7,726 bases of DNA from Lachnospiraceae bacterium. Its GTDB lineage: Bacteria > Bacillota_A > Clostridia > Lachnospirales > Lachnospiraceae. The position numbers were made by a program, and so were the translations under genes. The stretch spans positions 1 to 7,726 of the forward strand of contig JAFZQP010000043.1 of NCBI GenBank assembly GCA_017620345.1. The letters are read 5' to 3'. This document shows, piece by piece, positions 7,707 through 7,726 of this stretch (positions within the stretch are counted from its first letter, which is position 1; each line of letters starts with the position of its first letter). The notes beneath the pieces are model-generated. The model searched no databases and was not told the DNA's origin. It saw only the letters and a program-made list of their open reading frames with translations.

Positions 7707-7726
7707 ATGGAATACATTGAATTTAC
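7707..7726 (+). CDS. khpB: start of KhpB/Jag-type RNA-binding protein (cut by window edge)
   Basis: ATG at 7707 with GGAGG at 7697-7701, 5 bases upstream, opens a frame reading MEYIEF to the window edge. In Bacillota the gene after yidC is usually jag/khpB (Jag_N, KH and R3H domains), whose product typically begins MEY-I/V-E. Only six codons are visible, so the call rests on position and this N-terminus. Confidence 0.6.

Overview
This window is the chromosomal replication-origin locus of a low-GC Gram-positive bacterium. Gene order and protein style point to Bacillota, class Clostridia, and probably a Lachnospiraceae-like genome. That placement rests on the recognisable order gyrB-recF-yaaA-dnaN-dnaA-oriC-rpmH-rnpA-yidD-yidC-khpB and on the L34 and YidC sequences. 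It is inference, not a database match.

Left arm (1-5255, all on the minus strand): dnaA (initiator), dnaN (beta clamp), a small S4-domain gene (yaaA/rlbA), recF and the first 433 codons of gyrB follow one another away from the origin. recF overlaps yaaA by 19 bases and gyrB starts 2 bases after the recF stop, so yaaA-recF-gyrB look co-transcribed and translationally linked. The yaaB gene that B. subtilis carries between recF and gyrB is absent. The 176-base dnaA-dnaN gap holds further DnaA-box-like sites next to an AT-rich, TAA-repeat tract. This resembles the unwinding half of a bipartite Bacillus-type origin.

Origin (5256-5608): the only stretch over 300 bases without an established gene. 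It holds a dnaA promoter facing left, a DnaA box close to that promoter, a compact array of DnaA boxes spaced in steps of 22, 22 and 11 bases, and a strong sigma-A-type promoter facing right for rpmH. A possible 5-codon upstream ORF ends on the dnaA start codon.

Right arm (5609-7726, all on the plus strand): rpmH (L34), an intrinsic terminator, rnpA (RNase P protein), yidD and yidC (membrane-protein insertion), and the first six codons of khpB/jag (RNA-binding protein). Both arms are transcribed away from the origin, in line with the two replication forks.

I found no mobile element, CRISPR array, tRNA, rRNA, defence system or clearly novel gene system. The points worth checking are fine structure: the phased boxes, the possible second origin half, the dnaA leader without a ribosome site, the rpmH leader hairpin, and lineage-type substitutions in YidC and RnpA.
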